A stretch of DNA of 64,000 bases from JBEKTW01 sp049515655 (GTDB lineage Bacteria; Bacteroidota; Ignavibacteria; UBA10030; SZUA-254): positions 310,001-374,000 of the forward strand of contig JBEKTW010000001.1 in the NCBI GenBank assembly GCA_049515655.1, in the 5' to 3' direction. Made by a program: the position numbers and the translations under genes. Under the pieces are notes generated by a model. It searched no databases. It saw only the letters and a list, made by a program, of their open reading frames with translations, and was not told the origin of the DNA. Position 1 is the stretch's first letter, and every line of letters starts with the position of its first letter. Below, piece after piece: positions 44,293-52,940 of this stretch.

Positions 44293-45525
44293 ATGCTCAA
44301 CGCAAACGAAATACGCGAAGATTTTCCAATCTTCAAGCGCCTGGTGAATGGAAAACCGCTGGTGTATTTCGACAGCACCGCGACAACCCAGCGACCGAAC
44401 GCCGTCATTGAAGCCATGGACGATTACTATCATAATTACAACGCAAATGTCCATCGCGGCGTTTATACCATCAGCGATGAAGCAACGCAAGCGTATGAGA
44501 ACGCCCGGGATAAAGTCAGCCGCTTTATCAACGCGAACAGGAGGGAGAGCGTCGTTTTCACCCGCGGCACGACAGAGTCCATCAACCTCGTCGCGAGCAG
44601 TTGGGGGCGGACGAATCTCAAACCGGGTGATGAAATCCTGCTGTCGGTCATGGAACATCACAGCAATCTCGTTCCATGGCAATTGATAGCACAACAAACG
44701 GGAGCCAGGCTTCGATTTATTCCATTGACGCGGGATGGCCGGCTCGACCTGGAAAAACTCCCGCAGCTTCTGTCGGCGAAAACAAAAATTGTCTCGCTGA
44801 CGTACGTCTCCAACGTCCTGGGAACGATCAATCCGGTCGCGACTATCATCAAACAGGCGCACGCGGTTGGAGCTATTGTCATGATAGACGGAGCACAGGC
44901 TGCGCCCCACATCAGGATCGATGTTCAGGCGATAGACTGCGACTTTCTCGCATTTTCCGGGCACAAAATGCTCGGGCCGACCGGTACTGGAGTTCTGTAC
45001 GGTAAGCTTCATCTGCTCGAATCGATGCCGCCGTACCATGGCGGTGGAGATATGATCACTGAGGTGCAACTTGAGAGGTCAACGTACCGGGAGCCGCCAG
45101 GGAAATTCGAAGCCGGCACGCCCAATATTGCCGGTGTGATCGGTCTTGGCGCGGCGATCGACTACCTGGACCGTCTTGGGATGGAAGCCATCCAGGCGCA
45201 TGAACGCGCCCTTGTCCGGTTCGCACTGGATGCACTGAAGGGGTTCAATGACATTGATATCTACGGACCGATTCCTGAACGGAGCGGTGTCATCGCTTTC
45301 AACATGAAGGGGGTGCATCCCCACGATGTCGCAACAATTCTCGACCAGGAAGGAATCGCCATACGCGCCGGCCACCACTGCGCTCAACCGTTGATGCATT
45401 GGCTGAATGTTCCGGCGACAAATCGGGCCAGCTTTTACATCTACAACACTGAGGATGACGTCGAGCGTCTCGTTTCAGCTCTGAGGAAAGTTCAGGAGAT
45501 TTTTTCAGCTGCATCCGTTGCATAG
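44293..45525 (+). CDS. sufS: Cysteine desulfurase, SufS type (group II)
   Basis: A 410-residue PLP enzyme. LVYFDSTATTQRPNAVIEAM, VMEHHSNLVPW, AFSGHKMLGPTG (PLP lysine near 222) and AGHHCAQPLM (catalytic Cys near 360) are group II features. It donates sulfur through SufU to the SufBCD scaffold. It closes the operon after sufT. A TTG at 44281 is an alternative start. Confidence 0.94.
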   Translation: MLNANEIREDFPIFKRLVNGKPLVYFDSTATTQRPNAVIEAMDDYYHNYNANVHRGVYTISDEATQAYENARDKVSRFINANRRESVVFTRGTTESINLVASSWGRTNLKPGDEILLSVMEHHSNLVPWQLIAQQTGARLRFIPLTRDGRLDLEKLPQLLSAKTKIVSLTYVSNVLGTINPVATIIKQAHAVGAIVMIDGAQAAPHIRIDVQAIDCDFLAFSGHKMLGPTGTGVLYGKLHLLESMPPYHGGGDMITEVQLERSTYREPPGKFEAGTPNIAGVIGLGAAIDYLDRLGMEAIQAHERALVRFALDALKGFNDIDIYGPIPERSGVIAFNMKGVHPHDVATILDQEGIAIRAGHHCAQPLMHWLNVPATNRASFYIYNTEDDVERLVSALRKVQEIFSAASVA

Positions 45526-45878
45526 AATGTTCCCGGAAGCGGTTCGCGGCCGCTGGAGGGATTGCGGATTGGGGATTTAGGATTGCGGATTTGGGATTTG
45601 TTTAGGATTTTTAAGACATCTGAGTTATTAGCTGTGCTCAGACACATAAGCAAAAGTCAACACGTCATTCCCGCACGTTTTAAGCGGGAATCCAGTCGTA
45701 GATACGTGATTGAGGAATACAGGCATGGCGGGATTTCGGATTGCGGATTTGGGATTTCGGATTTAGGATTTGTTTAGAGCTTAGATATTCGGATTTAAGA
45801 TTTGTTTAGGTTGTAGGTAGTCGTATTTCTTTTCTAGATAAATAATCCAATTCAAACAATCAAAAGGAGTCAGAAATA
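45526..45878. repeat. Intergenic GGATTTN heptamer repeat with nested palindrome
   Basis: Most of this gap between sufS and sod is GGATTGC/GGATTTG/GGATTTA words of period 7, in two blocks (about 45,556-45,612 and 45,729-45,822). Between them lies a palindrome, ATTCCCGC (45667-45674) and GCGGGAAT (45684-45691), of a type common as dispersed repeats in many bacteria. No gene is present; the sod ribosome site lies at the end. Confidence 0.8.
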
Positions 45879-46484
45879 ATGCCATTCACATTAGCAAATT
45901 TACCTTATGCGCACGATGCGCTGGAACCGTATATCGATAAAATGACGATGGAAATCCATCACGGCAAGCACCATGCTGCCTATGTCACCAATCTTAACAA
46001 AGCGATTGAGAATGCCGAATGGGACAAGAAACCCATCGAGGAGATTCTCAAGAGCGTTTCCAAGCTGTCGGCTGCGATACGAAACAACGGCGGCGGGCAC
46101 TGGAACCACACTCAATTCTGGCAATGGATGAAGCCGAAGGGCGGAGGCATGCCGGCTGGAGAACTCGCGAGCGCGATCAATCGCGATTTCGGGTCCTTCG
46201 ACAAGTTCAAGGAGCAGTTTTCGAATGCCGGGGTGACGCGGTTTGGGTCCGGTTGGGCGTGGCTGATCGCCCAGCACGGCAAGCTCGTTGTCGCATCCAC
46301 ACCGAACCAGGATAATCCTTTGATGGATATTGCTGAGACGAAGGGAGTTCCGGTACTCGGGCTTGATGTATGGGAGCATGCGTACTACCTCAAGTATCAA
46401 AACCGTCGTGCCGATTACATTGCGGCATGGTGGAATGTCGTCAATTGGGACGAGGCCGCGAAGCGATTTGCTTCGGCGAAATAA
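45879..46484 (+). CDS. sod: Fe/Mn superoxide dismutase
   Basis: A 201-residue dismutase converting superoxide to H2O2 and oxygen. Metal ligands are visible as His27 (MEIHHGKHHAAYV), His79 or so in NGGGHWNHTQFW, and Asp and His in LDVWEHAYYLKY (about 163-167). The Fe or Mn preference cannot be told. AAAGGAG precedes the ATG, and a strong terminator follows. H2O2 made here would be handled by the peroxiredoxins at 1.9-3.5 kb. Confidence 0.95.
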   Translation: MPFTLANLPYAHDALEPYIDKMTMEIHHGKHHAAYVTNLNKAIENAEWDKKPIEEILKSVSKLSAAIRNNGGGHWNHTQFWQWMKPKGGGMPAGELASAINRDFGSFDKFKEQFSNAGVTRFGSGWAWLIAQHGKLVVASTPNQDNPLMDIAETKGVPVLGLDVWEHAYYLKYQNRRADYIAAWWNVVNWDEAAKRFASAK

Positions 46485-46560
46485 GTGAATCTGCAGGATT
46501 CACTCCGTTCCCGACGTTGATCATGAGAACCGTCTAGAAAACTCTATTCATGGCCATCGT

Positions 46561-46618
46561 AAGCCGGCAGTCGGCACCGCTCCAGCGAGAGAGGTGCGAC
46601 CGCCGGCTTTTGGTTTTC
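46561..46618 (+). terminator. Intrinsic terminator of sod
   Basis: AAGCCGGC (46561-46568) pairs with GCCGGCTT (46602-46609), and inner GGCACC/GGTGC extends the stem. A T-rich tail follows. Confidence 0.8.
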
Positions 46619-46651
46619 CGGGCGGTGTACAATTCCTTCGGAAATGAGAGC

Positions 46652-48106
46652 TGTTGAGACTCTTTAGAAATGTCAGGTAAATTAACTCGTTAGAAATGTC
46701 ATGGTAACTGGGTTTTAGAAGATACGGTTTTTTGCATTTGTTTTGTTCTCAATTTCTTTGTGTGTATCTCAGCGAGGTAACGCCCCTTTCGACCGATGGG
46801 TCTCTTGTGTCGCCAGGGATGACCAGGGTCTAGACCGGGATTGTGTCGCAGCCGAGGAGATGTTAGTCTGGCAGAGACAAGCGTGTAGCTGAGTTCACCT
46901 TCGTTCCAGAAGATGTGTAGAGAGCCGTCAAGCCATCGACGAACGATCACGTGCCGGCCTGGAGGAGGCAGCGGAGCATCAGGAGACTTCTGGAGTTGGA
47001 TGAACTGTGCGTTGAGGGTAATGGTGTAATCGTTGTAGACGCAGCGAGTAGTTTCAAAGCATAAGATATTATCGAGGTCAAGTCCGTCGGACGGCCGGTG
47101 AATGTCACTGAGATGGTCAGTGCTGGCAAATCGGGTGTTGTGTTCGTTGAGATACGTTTGTTCAAGAAAGCGATTAGCAGCATCGATGGTGCTGATCCGG
47201 TTTCGACGGAGGGCTTTGACGAGACGGTCTTGATGAGTGCGGTTGCTTCGTTCGACCCGTCCTTTAGCTTGGGGTGAATGAGCGAGAATCATTGTGACAC
47301 CGAGACGGTTGAGAGCTCGACCGACATCGGTAAGCCGTTGCCCTCTGCTTAGGGGATGATAGATATTGGCTTTATCGGTGTAGATCTCACGAGGGATGCC
47401 ATATCGCTCGACATAGAGCCTGAGAGTACCCAAGACATCGCGAGCGTTCTCTGACTTGGCAAAGCGCATGAAGACGCGTCCTGAGGCATCGTCGATGGCC
47501 ACTAAGAGACAACAAGCAGGACCTCGCCCTTCGAACCAATCGTGATCACTTCCATCGAATTGAATGAGTGATCCGATCTTCTGCCTGCGGTCCCGTTTGC
47601 GGCGATGGGCTTTCCGATGACGAGCTGGAGACCAAAGGGATGCTTTCAGGAGCCAGCGCCTGATGGTCTCATGGTCAACCTGCGGAAGGGTATCTGCATG
47701 AGTCTTGCCGATCATCTCGGCAAACAGGGTCGGCCCATAGTCGCTGTACCGTTCACGATACAGCTCCAGGATGCGGGTGCGAACCTTTCGGGGATAGCCC
47801 CGATTGGAGAGGCATCCGCGAAGGCGATGGATCAAGCCTTCATCGCCTTCGGCGCGGTATCGTGCACGAAGGCGGTAGAAGTGGCGTTGGGTAATACCCA
47901 AGCTTTCTGCAGCATCACAGCAGGAGAGTTCTCCCTTTTTGATGCGAGTCAGGACTTTCAGGTATTCTCGTTCTTTGTAGCTCATTGTCAGGGTCTTTCG
48001 GTTGTTTTGGTCCATCTTCGGGATCCTTTCGTCTGAGATCCCAAAGATGCCTATACCTGACATTTCTATCGAGTCCGAACCCTGACATTCTTAAAGAGTT
48101 ATTACA
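46652..48106. mobile_element. Insertion sequence, IS1202/ISNCY-like, 1,455 bp
   Basis: The element is flanked by the 16-bp direct repeat CTTCGGAAATGAGAGC (46636-46651 and 48107-48122). Its ends begin TGT and are inverted (TGTTGAGACTCTTTAG versus TGTAATAACTCTTTAAG). Each end carries two copies of AGAAATGTCA or a close variant (46666-46675 and 46692-46701 on the left; 48058-48067 and 48083-48092 reversed on the right), probably transposase binding sites. Long target duplications and TGT ends fit the IS1202 family. The transposase is intact and the duplication perfect, so the insertion looks recent. Confidence 0.88.
46699..48015 (-). CDS. DDE transposase (integrase-core, ISNCY/IS1202-like)
   Basis: A 438-residue transposase. 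The N-terminal helix-turn-helix is in SCCDAAESLGITQRHFYRLRARY. The catalytic triad is visible in LIQFDGSDHDWFEG (Asp), EIYTDKANIY (Asp) and GRVERSNRTHQDRLV (Glu). The ATG at 48015 is preferred because AAAGGA lies eight bases before it; a longer frame to 48063 would run into the terminal binding site. No frameshift or stop is seen, so it is probably active. Confidence 0.88.
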   Translation of the reverse strand: MDQNNRKTLTMSYKEREYLKVLTRIKKGELSCCDAAESLGITQRHFYRLRARYRAEGDEGLIHRLRGCLSNRGYPRKVRTRILELYRERYSDYGPTLFAEMIGKTHADTLPQVDHETIRRWLLKASLWSPARHRKAHRRKRDRRQKIGSLIQFDGSDHDWFEGRGPACCLLVAIDDASGRVFMRFAKSENARDVLGTLRLYVERYGIPREIYTDKANIYHPLSRGQRLTDVGRALNRLGVTMILAHSPQAKGRVERSNRTHQDRLVKALRRNRISTIDAANRFLEQTYLNEHNTRFASTDHLSDIHRPSDGLDLDNILCFETTRCVYNDYTITLNAQFIQLQKSPDAPLPPPGRHVIVRRWLDGSLHIFWNEGELSYTLVSARLTSPRLRHNPGLDPGHPWRHKRPIGRKGRYLAEIHTKKLRTKQMQKTVSSKTQLP

Positions 48107-48319
48107 CTTCGGAAATGAGAGCTTCCCCGAAATTGACAATGCCGGGAAAGTTTCGTAGATTCTCGAAGTAAATTAAGGGCACTGGGAATGGGCAAACTTA
48201 CCATCGATTCTTGCTTTGCTGGTTCGACAATCAAAGGGAATAGAAATGCAATCTTGCGTCAGTACAGATCTTAGGCAACGTTGCAAGCAAACAGTACATC
48301 GGTCAGAATGGAGTAACAA
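48107..48319. other. Gap after the insertion sequence
   Basis: This gap begins with the right target copy. The segment 48183-48213 (TGGGAATGGGCAAACTTACC and on) repeats near 50634. In one frame both copies read Trp-Glu-x-Ala-Asn-Leu-Pro-Ser, so both may be remnants of one lost gene. No start codon supports a gene here. Confidence 0.4.
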
Positions 48320-48970
48320 ATGGAAATCGACAATAACCTCCAACAGAATCAAAAATCACTGAAGACCACGACAACTATCGTTTTAGTGATTCTTCTAGCC
48401 GGGCTAATCATCTTTCTTCTTGCTTTCCATATCGTAATAGATGGAGGCATTACTTTTGTTGCCAAGGACCATCTTACTTTTTCTGAAACAATCGTGAACG
48501 TCGAGGACATAATTCGACAATATAACAGCCTCAATTTCCTTGAAAGGATGTCAGGTCAAGGCATCGATCAGCATCTCGTACAAAAGCTGATTGAGAAGGG
48601 GCTTATCGTCAAACAAGATGATAAGAAGGAAAACACACCTCCATTCAACAGCTCAATTCCAACTTCCACTGAACCCAGCCAACAGATTCAAGAATTGTCC
48701 ATCGAGAATTCCTCTTACAAGCTGATGGAGACAAGCGATATCCTCGGAAGTAAATATGCTTGGAAAGCAACAATTAGAAACCATACAGATCGCCCCATAA
48801 TATTCACTATTCAAGTTACTTTTCTCGACGAAGATGGATTCGAAATTGCGACTGATTCTCAATATCGTGAGACCCTCCAAGCTGGTGAGCAAAAGGGATT
48901 CACAGGATCCAGATACCTTAGCAAGAATCCAAAGCAGATTTCTGTTCAAGCCACTCCCCGCGGCTATTAG
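48320..48970 (+). CDS. Single-pass membrane protein, unknown function
   Basis: A 216-residue protein with one membrane helix near residues 19-40 (TTIVLVILLAGLIIFLLAFHIV) and a long extracytoplasmic part. The last 80 residues (YAWKATIRNHTDRPIIFTIQVTFLDEDGFEI) look like an FxLYD-type beta-sandwich. It is the first gene of the accessory region and A/T-rich. I do not recognise a family name. Confidence 0.55.
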   Translation: MEIDNNLQQNQKSLKTTTTIVLVILLAGLIIFLLAFHIVIDGGITFVAKDHLTFSETIVNVEDIIRQYNSLNFLERMSGQGIDQHLVQKLIEKGLIVKQDDKKENTPPFNSSIPTSTEPSQQIQELSIENSSYKLMETSDILGSKYAWKATIRNHTDRPIIFTIQVTFLDEDGFEIATDSQYRETLQAGEQKGFTGSRYLSKNPKQISVQATPRGY

Positions 48971-49044
48971 TGCGTCATTGGCAAGACGTGGAATTGAGCA
49001 GATTCATGGACTCGTTTCTTGAAATCTCTAAGAAGGAGCTAAAC

Positions 49045-49587
49045 ATGTCGCTAGCATTGAAACTGCTGCCATATTGTTTTTGTTTGTGTTGGGCATTCTT
49101 GCCATCCTTGGCATTTTGCCAGGGTCGAGATGATTGTGTCGAGAGTCCACAGATATTTCTGATTCTTAATGGCATTCCCCGCACTGGACATATTCAACTA
49201 TGTAGGAATGTTTTTGGGAACAAGGAAGACAATGCGAATATGGTCATGTTCAGTACCGAAGTTTCCAACGGTGGCGTTTCGGGTGCATTTTCGAAAAAAC
49301 AACTGCGATCATTATTGCCCTCATTGAACAAGATACTCGGAATGTTAAAAGAACAGTCTTTGAAGCGCAAGAGAGAAGGGGCGGAAGGTCGCATCTCCGA
49401 TGGCAAAGGGGATTATCTGATAGCTGATGCTTATTCTCATGAAGATGACTATGGCGGGTATCACGTCACATGCAAGCTAACTTTTATCTGGTCGGCAGGT
49501 TCGGGAATGAAGACCATATTCCTCCTAGATGATAAGGACTTGGAAATCTTCATTAAGAATTTGAGAGCTGTTTTGAGTACAAAATGA
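49045..49587 (+). CDS. Exported protein, unknown function
   Basis: A 180-residue protein with a signal peptide (LALKLLPYCFCLCWAFLPSLAFC). The mature part has a Cys pair near its start (GRDDCVESP, HIQLCRN). A GTG at 48970 opens a longer frame, but AAGGAG sits seven bases before the ATG at 49045, which also starts the signal peptide. A repetitive palindrome follows the stop. No family is recognised. Confidence 0.6.
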   Translation: MSLALKLLPYCFCLCWAFLPSLAFCQGRDDCVESPQIFLILNGIPRTGHIQLCRNVFGNKEDNANMVMFSTEVSNGGVSGAFSKKQLRSLLPSLNKILGMLKEQSLKRKREGAEGRISDGKGDYLIADAYSHEDDYGGYHVTCKLTFIWSAGSGMKTIFLLDDKDLEIFIKNLRAVLSTK

Positions 49588-49698
49588 CTCCAATACCCTT
49601 GTTTGATTAGTGACTTTTAATGGTTGATGGTTTCTCAAGGGCGATTGGTGTATGACTGGAATCGCGGAAGTGATGCGGTGTAACTCTGGACGTTTTGT
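49579..49698 (+). repeat. attC-like palindromic site 1
   Basis: ACAAAAT at the end of the previous gene is nearly complementary to GTTTTGT (49692-49698). Between them is the shared core GCGATTGGTGTATG (49641-49654). Same type as the sites at 51,038, 53,488 and 54,391. Confidence 0.45.
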
Positions 49699-49715
49699 GT
49701 CATCTGCAAAGCTAT

Positions 49716-50597
49716 ATGCAGGGAACTGATAAAACATACCAAGGGATCCTTGTTTTTCTGACAGTCACTTTCTTCCTGTCGTCGATATTTTACTTCTTCA
49801 TTATTTCTGCCGGGAGGATCCACTCAGCAGGAAACCTATATGTCATAGGCTTGATGTGGTGCCCAGGGGCTGCCGCAATTCTGACCTGTTTTTTACTCAA
49901 GAGAAATATTTCCAGTCTGGGATGGCGATGGGGGAAAACGAAATACCAGCTGCTGAGTTACTTCATACCTCTCGCATATACCTCTTTAACCTATGCTATT
50001 GTATGGGCTCTAGGATTTGGCAGCTTTGGTGATTATCATATGTTTGTCGAAGGAGTAGCAAGAAGGCTTGGCTTAGAAGGAGTGCCATCAGTGTTGGTAA
50101 TAGTACTGTTCGTAACAGTAGGGATGGTGATTTGGAGTTGTTCAACTGCTATCGGCGAGGAGATCGGATGGCGTGGATTCCTCGTGCCAGCATTGGCGAA
50201 GACAACGACGTTCACAAAGACTGCACTGATCAGTGGAGTCATCTGGTCAGTATGGCATTATCCCATTATTCTCTTTGCGGATTACAACAATGAGACCCCA
50301 TGGTGGTATGGTTTACCATGTTTCACGGTCATGACAGTAGGTTTGAGTTTCATCTATACTTGGTTGCGGTTGAAATCTGGCAGTTTGTGGACGGGCATGT
50401 TCCTCCATGCTAGCCACAATTTGTTCATCCAGGGTGTCTTCAATCCTCTTACGACGCATGCAGGGATTACTGAATACATTATCGGTGAATTCGGAATTGC
50501 CTTGGCATTCACATCATTGCTCTTCGGATATATTTTTTGGAGATTGAGATTACAGATTGCAGTCGAAACATCGAGTTTGAGTCTTTCACTTTCTTGA
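49716..50597 (+). CDS. CPBP/CAAX-type intramembrane metalloprotease
   Basis: A 293-residue membrane protein with about eight helices and the three motifs of the CPBP (Abi) family: GEEIGWRGF (EExxxR), WSVWHYP (FxxxH-like) and LHASHNLF (HxxxN). These enzymes cleave near prenylated or signal sequences and often serve bacteriocin immunity or abortive infection. The ATG at 49716 is chosen over a GTG at 49695. Its place in a cassette-like array favours a defence or competition role, as an inference. Confidence 0.8.
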   Translation: MQGTDKTYQGILVFLTVTFFLSSIFYFFIISAGRIHSAGNLYVIGLMWCPGAAAILTCFLLKRNISSLGWRWGKTKYQLLSYFIPLAYTSLTYAIVWALGFGSFGDYHMFVEGVARRLGLEGVPSVLVIVLFVTVGMVIWSCSTAIGEEIGWRGFLVPALAKTTTFTKTALISGVIWSVWHYPIILFADYNNETPWWYGLPCFTVMTVGLSFIYTWLRLKSGSLWTGMFLHASHNLFIQGVFNPLTTHAGITEYIIGEFGIALAFTSLLFGYIFWRLRLQIAVETSSLSLSLS

Positions 50598-50787
50598 AAA
50601 GCTGGAACTTGTGTGAAAGTATATTTGAAGCTATGGGAATTGGCAAACTTACCATCATTGTACTTGCAAAAGAAAGCTGTGAAGGCGCTGCAAGAAGAAG
50701 GAATCGATATTACAATCGAATGGGCAGGTTAAAGGCTCTATCTCGGTACCAACTCACGAATGTTAAACTCAAACCAAGGCGACTCAA
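50598..50787. other. Gap with remnant coding sequence
   Basis: The stretch 50613-50732 can encode 39 residues from a GTG (ending ALQEEGIDITIEWAG), and its first part repeats the DNA at 48183. Without a start signal or homologue it looks like a gene fragment. Confidence 0.3.
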
Positions 50788-50952
50788 ATGGCTGAATTTC
50801 TCAAATGTATGAAGTGCGGAATAACGAACTCACAGATATCGGGATTCTTCAAATGCTTCAAATGTGGCTATATCATATGCTCGCAATGCAATCCAACGAG
50901 CACGAACAAGTGCCACAATTGCGGAAGTGCTGAGTTGAAAAGGATTTCTTAA
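50788..50952 (+). CDS. 54-residue protein with four CxxC pairs
   Basis: A very short protein with cysteine pairs at 7/10, 23/26, 31/34 and 42/45 (KCMKCG, KCFKCG, ICSQC, KCHNCG), so it probably binds two zinc ions as a double zinc ribbon. The regular spacing and good codon phase support a real gene despite its size. It lies just before an attC-like site, which would make it a cassette gene. Function is unknown; such proteins often bind nucleic acid. Confidence 0.6.
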   Translation: MAEFLKCMKCGITNSQISGFFKCFKCGYIICSQCNPTSTNKCHNCGSAELKRIS

Positions 50953-50999
50953 GATTTGCTCCTATGTAGGTGTGCAAACGAACGCTTAAAAGGTATCAC

Positions 51000-51093
51000 G
51001 ACCATGATAGAAACCAGCTCTACAGTTTTGCTTGCGGGCGATTGGTGTATGAGTTGATTCGCGAGTGAATTTATATTCGGACGGCAGTTACTA
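51000..51093 (+). repeat. attC-like palindromic site 2
   Basis: It carries the core GCGATTGGTGTATG (51038-51051) followed by AGTTGATTCGC and a GTTACTA end (51087-51093). The left arm is degraded. Confidence 0.4.
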
Positions 51094-51113
51094 GCTGAAA
51101 ATTGTTTTGCCAA

Positions 51114-52163
51114 ATGAGTGATCTATTTAGACCCGGTGGCCCACACAATATTAAGCGTACAGGCCCTGATAAATACACGATGAGCATTAGTCTTCCGAAA
51201 GATCCTGATGGTATGATCGCTCGTGAATGCCCATCTGACGCTTGTTCGCCTGCATACTTCAAAGTGAAGAAGGGCACTGGAATAACAGGGGGACAGACAC
51301 AAGCATTTTGCCCTTACTGCTATCACAAGGATGAGCCCAAGAACTTCACCACAAAAGGTCAGATCCAGTACGCAAAGCAAGTGGCAACACGAGAAGCATT
51401 AGATGGAGTTGATCGGATGATCAACGACGCGTTTGACCTTGGTCCATCGGGAGAGAAAACAATTGGAGGCGGATTCCTCTCCATGAAGATATCCTATAAG
51501 GCCGGTTCAAGGTCTCCAATTTGGCAACCATACGAGGAAGTCCTTAGGCGTGATCTTACTTGTCCAAAGTGCACACTAGAACATGCGGTCTTTGGCATTG
51601 CTATTTGGTGTCCAGACTGCGGGGCCGACATCTTCTTGACCCATGTGTCAAAGGAATACGAGGTCGTAAGGCTGATTCTCTCAGATGTCGAGAATCGTAG
51701 GGAAAGACTTGGAGCCCGAGTCGCAGCTCGTGACCTTGAGAATGCACTGGAGGATACTGTGTCTATCTTTGAGGCTGTCCTTCGTGCTATTACCCGAAGA
51801 CATTTAAGAGCTACACTTTCATTCGAGGAGACTGAAGAGATTCTCAAGAAACGAATTGCCAGCAAATATCAGAGCATAACACTTGCGGGGGAAGTTGCTC
51901 AGCAACAGTTCAACATTCCACTTTTCTCGGCTCTCAATTCCGATGAACATGAGGTTCTCAAACGAATCTTCGAGAAACGACACCCCATCACTCACAATCT
52001 TGGTATAATTGACCGCAAGTACCTCGAAAAGGTAGCTTCGGGAGAACTCGAAGGCAGAGATGTTCGTGTATCAATTGAAGAAATCTCGCAAGCAATAGAC
52101 CTATGTCTTAAGGTGTTCAATGATTTTTATCCAAAGGTCTTTCCTTTGGCTGTTCCTTTGTAA
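51114..52163 (+). CDS. Zinc-ribbon protein with HEPN-type motif
   Basis: A 349-residue protein. The N-terminal half has four cysteine pairs: Cys39/44, Cys66/69 (CPYC), Cys150/153 (CPKC) and Cys166/169 (CPDC). The C-terminal half is helical, with RHPITHN (Arg289 to His294), the R-x4-H motif of HEPN ribonucleases. HEPN domains serve as RNA-cutting toxins in abortive infection, toxin-antitoxin and CRISPR systems. The zinc ribbons may recognise nucleic acid. The ATG at 51114 is preferred to the TTG-type frame start at 51102. It lies between two repeat sites, so it is a single-gene cassette candidate. Confidence 0.65.
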   Translation: MSDLFRPGGPHNIKRTGPDKYTMSISLPKDPDGMIARECPSDACSPAYFKVKKGTGITGGQTQAFCPYCYHKDEPKNFTTKGQIQYAKQVATREALDGVDRMINDAFDLGPSGEKTIGGGFLSMKISYKAGSRSPIWQPYEEVLRRDLTCPKCTLEHAVFGIAIWCPDCGADIFLTHVSKEYEVVRLILSDVENRRERLGARVAARDLENALEDTVSIFEAVLRAITRRHLRATLSFEETEEILKKRIASKYQSITLAGEVAQQQFNIPLFSALNSDEHEVLKRIFEKRHPITHNLGIIDRKYLEKVASGELEGRDVRVSIEEISQAIDLCLKVFNDFYPKVFPLAVPL

Positions 52164-52325
52164 GGCTGCCAATGAACTTGAAAGCGGCCTTCTTTGAAAT
52201 CTCGCAATGCAATGAACACATGACAGCGGCACCATCGACGCCCCAGCATCACGATGAAGCAGGTTGGTGGGATTCTGAGTATATTAATTTTCAAGGTGTG
52301 AGAGTCGATGTTGTACGAGGCAGCT
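52164..52325 (+). repeat. attC-like palindromic site, second family
   Basis: The outer arms GGCTGCC (52164-52170) and GGCAGC (52319-52324) are complementary. The right 90 bp (from 52233) closely matches 55119-55208, including GGTGGGATTCTGAGTATATT. Confidence 0.5.
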
Positions 52326-52368
52326 ACGACTGCCTACAGCGATAGTAGCATATCAGAAAGGACTCTGT

Positions 52369-52734
52369 ATGAAGTGCCCATCTTGTAACCAAACAGCTTC
52401 TTCGTTCATGCGTTATCCTTTTTCTTTGCAGGGTTTTCCTTTTTCGAAAGCAATACAGGGTTATCTGAAGTGCCAAAACTGCGGAACCAGTCTGCGTATA
52501 GCCGGCTTTGGCAAGCAAGTCTGGTTTCTCTTCACTGTTGCCGTAATAGCCATGGTGATTTATGTGTTTTCCAATCGAACCTTTTTTTCTATCATTGGAT
52601 TCAGTGCGACGGTGATCTATCTGATTCTTCTTATAATGCTATTTGGCTATGTTTTCATCTATGGAACGTGGAGGCACGCCATTCTGAAGAAGATTGATGC
52701 TGACGCTACATCGAAGACCGATGCATCTGTCTGA
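52369..52734 (+). CDS. CxxC-type zinc-ribbon protein with two membrane helices
   Basis: A 121-residue protein. CPSC (3-6) and CQNC (35-38) form a zinc ribbon facing the cytoplasm, and two membrane helices follow (VWFLFTVAVIAMVIYVF and GFSATVIYLILLIMLFGYVF). The layout resembles the small cxxc_20_cxxc membrane proteins, whose role is unknown. AGAAAGG precedes the start. It is flanked by repeat sites on both sides. Confidence 0.65.
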   Translation: MKCPSCNQTASSFMRYPFSLQGFPFSKAIQGYLKCQNCGTSLRIAGFGKQVWFLFTVAVIAMVIYVFSNRTFFSIIGFSATVIYLILLIMLFGYVFIYGTWRHAILKKIDADATSKTDASV

Positions 52735-52799
52735 TCGGGAGATAAAAGGAAGCCGTCGTAGCCCAAATGCAACCGACGACCCGAAATGTCATACCAGAA

Positions 52800-52881
52800 A
52801 CTCACTCAACACCTTTGCCACGGGCGATTCGAATACGAATAGATTTGCAAAAGCATTGCCCGCAGTAGCGGGACGTTATCG
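52800..52881 (+). repeat. attC-like palindromic site 3, divergent
   Basis: AACACCTTTGCCACGGGCGATT (52809-52830) matches the left half of sites 4 and 5 but diverges after GCGATT. The right end is ACGTTATCGG (GTTATCG at 52875-52881). Confidence 0.4.
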
Positions 52882-52940
52882 GAATTAGCTGCCACCCAAT
52901 CGTGGCGCGTGCCAGCATTATGAAAGGAGCCGATTAGACA

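Noticed and set aside
50537..50812. 91-residue open frame overlapping the end of the CPBP protease gene
   Set aside because: It overlaps the protease gene in another frame, has no ribosome site and switches character midway; the better signals here are the remnant at 50613 and the small zinc protein at 50788.
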